Shown here: piece after piece, positions 36,917 to 37,515 of the stretch | Layout: each line of letters opens with the position of its first letter | Position numbering within the stretch: position 1 is the stretch's first letter | Assembly: GCA_902792535.1 (NCBI GenBank) | Contig: CADAZU010000022.1 | Location: 1-37,515, forward strand | Length of the DNA stretch: 37,515 nt | DNA from: an uncultured Bacteroidales bacterium | Lineage (GTDB): Bacteria; Bacteroidota; Bacteroidia; Bacteroidales; Paludibacteraceae | Direction: 5' to 3' | Notes under the pieces: generated by a model | Told to the model about the DNA's origin: nothing | The model's input: the letters and a program-made list of their open reading frames with translations, nothing else | Database searches by the model: none | Translations under genes and position numbers: made by a program

Positions 36917-37515
36917 ATCGTAATTTTTTGTATGCTCCGAAAATAGCATTAAGGCATGTGTAAAAACCAGCCGCAATCGGATTGCATTGCATTTCTTGAC
37001 GCCACAGGCGGTAATGCCAAGATAGCAATACAGCAATCGAAGCATCGCTCACAGAGCCGTTATGTTTATTGTATGCGAACAAGTCTTCGTCCAACAGATA
37101 GCAATCCGCCTTTCGGATCACATGCAGCCACATAGCGTAGTCGTTGTTTTTTCGCAGGTCGGTGATCTGGATGAGACCTATTTTCTCCCGGTTGTACATC
37201 ACAGTCGGACAAGCAGGCCAGCAGAAGGCGTACATACCCATTTTCGTAATATGTCTTGGTCCTGAGATATGGAGTGGTTTGTCTGTCCGATGGAAGGTAG
37301 TATAAGTAAAGGCATAGCCGTTTTGCTCCATGAAGGCAACCTGTTTCTCTATTTTCTCCGGCATCCAACTATCGTCAGCGTCCAGAAAAGCAATGTATTT
37401 TCCTTTCGCCTCGCGTAGTGCTTTGTTTCGCGAGAGAGCGGCTCCGGAATTCTGTTCGTTACGGAAATAATGGATCCGCTCGTCTTGGTAAGACGCAATG
37501 ATAGCTGCCGTGTCG
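36891..37515 (-). CDS. Family 2 glycosyltransferase (N-terminus beyond window)
   Basis: The reading frame enters from the right edge, so the start is missing; 207 codons are visible. NSGAALSRNKALREAKGKY and IAFLDADDSW are the donor-site region and DxD motif of GT-A family 2 transferases. FTYTTFHRTD, KNNDYAMWLHVIRKADCYLL and YNKHNGSVS match the C-terminal half of the PglI/WcaA-like group. It should add a sugar to a surface glycan in the cytoplasm. Its end overlaps the sugar transferase start. Confidence 0.88.
   Translation of the reverse strand, partial: DTAAIIASYQDERIHYFRNEQNSGAALSRNKALREAKGKYIAFLDADDSWMPEKIEKQVAFMEQNGYAFTYTTFHRTDKPLHISGPRHITKMGMYAFCWPACPTVMYNREKIGLIQITDLRKNNDYAMWLHVIRKADCYLLDEDLFAYNKHNGSVSDASIAVLLSWHYRLWRQEMQCNPIAAGFYTCLNAIFGAYKKLRYVHTEIHI

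Overview
The window is chromosomal DNA from a member of the Bacteroidales, probably an uncultured, gut-type anaerobe. The evidence is the Bacteroidota promoter form (TTG, 20 bases, TAnnTTTG), the absence of clear Shine-Dalgarno sites, the gene order rplM-rpsI-rpsB-tsf, a BspA-like leucine-rich-repeat protein, and anaerobic enzymes (a ferredoxin-dependent 2-oxoacid oxidoreductase and a 2-hydroxyacyl-CoA dehydratase activase). Most of it is a dense core genome. I see no insertion sequence, tRNA, rRNA or CRISPR array.

Layout. 1-1217 (-): secreted BspA-like protein, cut by the left edge. 1545-9732 (+): korA, korB, a two-domain activase, an 841-residue DUF2229/HgdB-like partner and a TetR regulator. 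A near-palindrome sits on the activase promoter. 9729-18210 (-): a ten-gene operon read from the kdtA promoter: kdtA, hisS, a DUF1599 gene, a DoxX-like gene, tpiA, gamma-carbonic anhydrase, pyrH, frr, rsgA, DUF975. 18360-20004 (+): tsaD overlapping an exosortase-family gene. 19961-24453 (-): uvrA and a CPA2 antiporter. 24843-25648 (+): a strong promoter, a 19-codon ORF and an unrecognised 216-residue protein. 25875-30575 (+): rplM, rpsI, rpsB, tsf and an AsmA/DUF748-like protein. 30486-37515 (-): a glycosyltransferase (cut by the right edge), an initiating sugar transferase, a DegT aminotransferase, serB, gltX and recQ.

The most unusual property is not a gene. About two dozen short degenerate tandem repeats (units of 7, 8, 11, 15 or 22 bases) lie between genes and also in frame inside conserved genes: korA, korB, both activase genes, rsgA, hisS, the DoxX-like gene, the exosortase gene, the antiporter, uvrA (five times) and gltX. 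One family repeatedly encodes the peptide theme S-D-Q-V-(L/P)-S in the same frame. Another 23-base string occurs in two unrelated genes in two different frames. Some tracts form translation-start regions (uvrA, tsaD), and one separates the two halves of what is commonly a single activase polypeptide. They resemble the short tandemly repeated (STRR) heptamers of filamentous cyanobacteria.

A second pattern is regulatory. Eight promoters can be aligned, all with exactly 20 bases between TTG and TAnnTTTG, and they fall into two sequence classes. All three convergent gene pairs overlap at their 3' ends.
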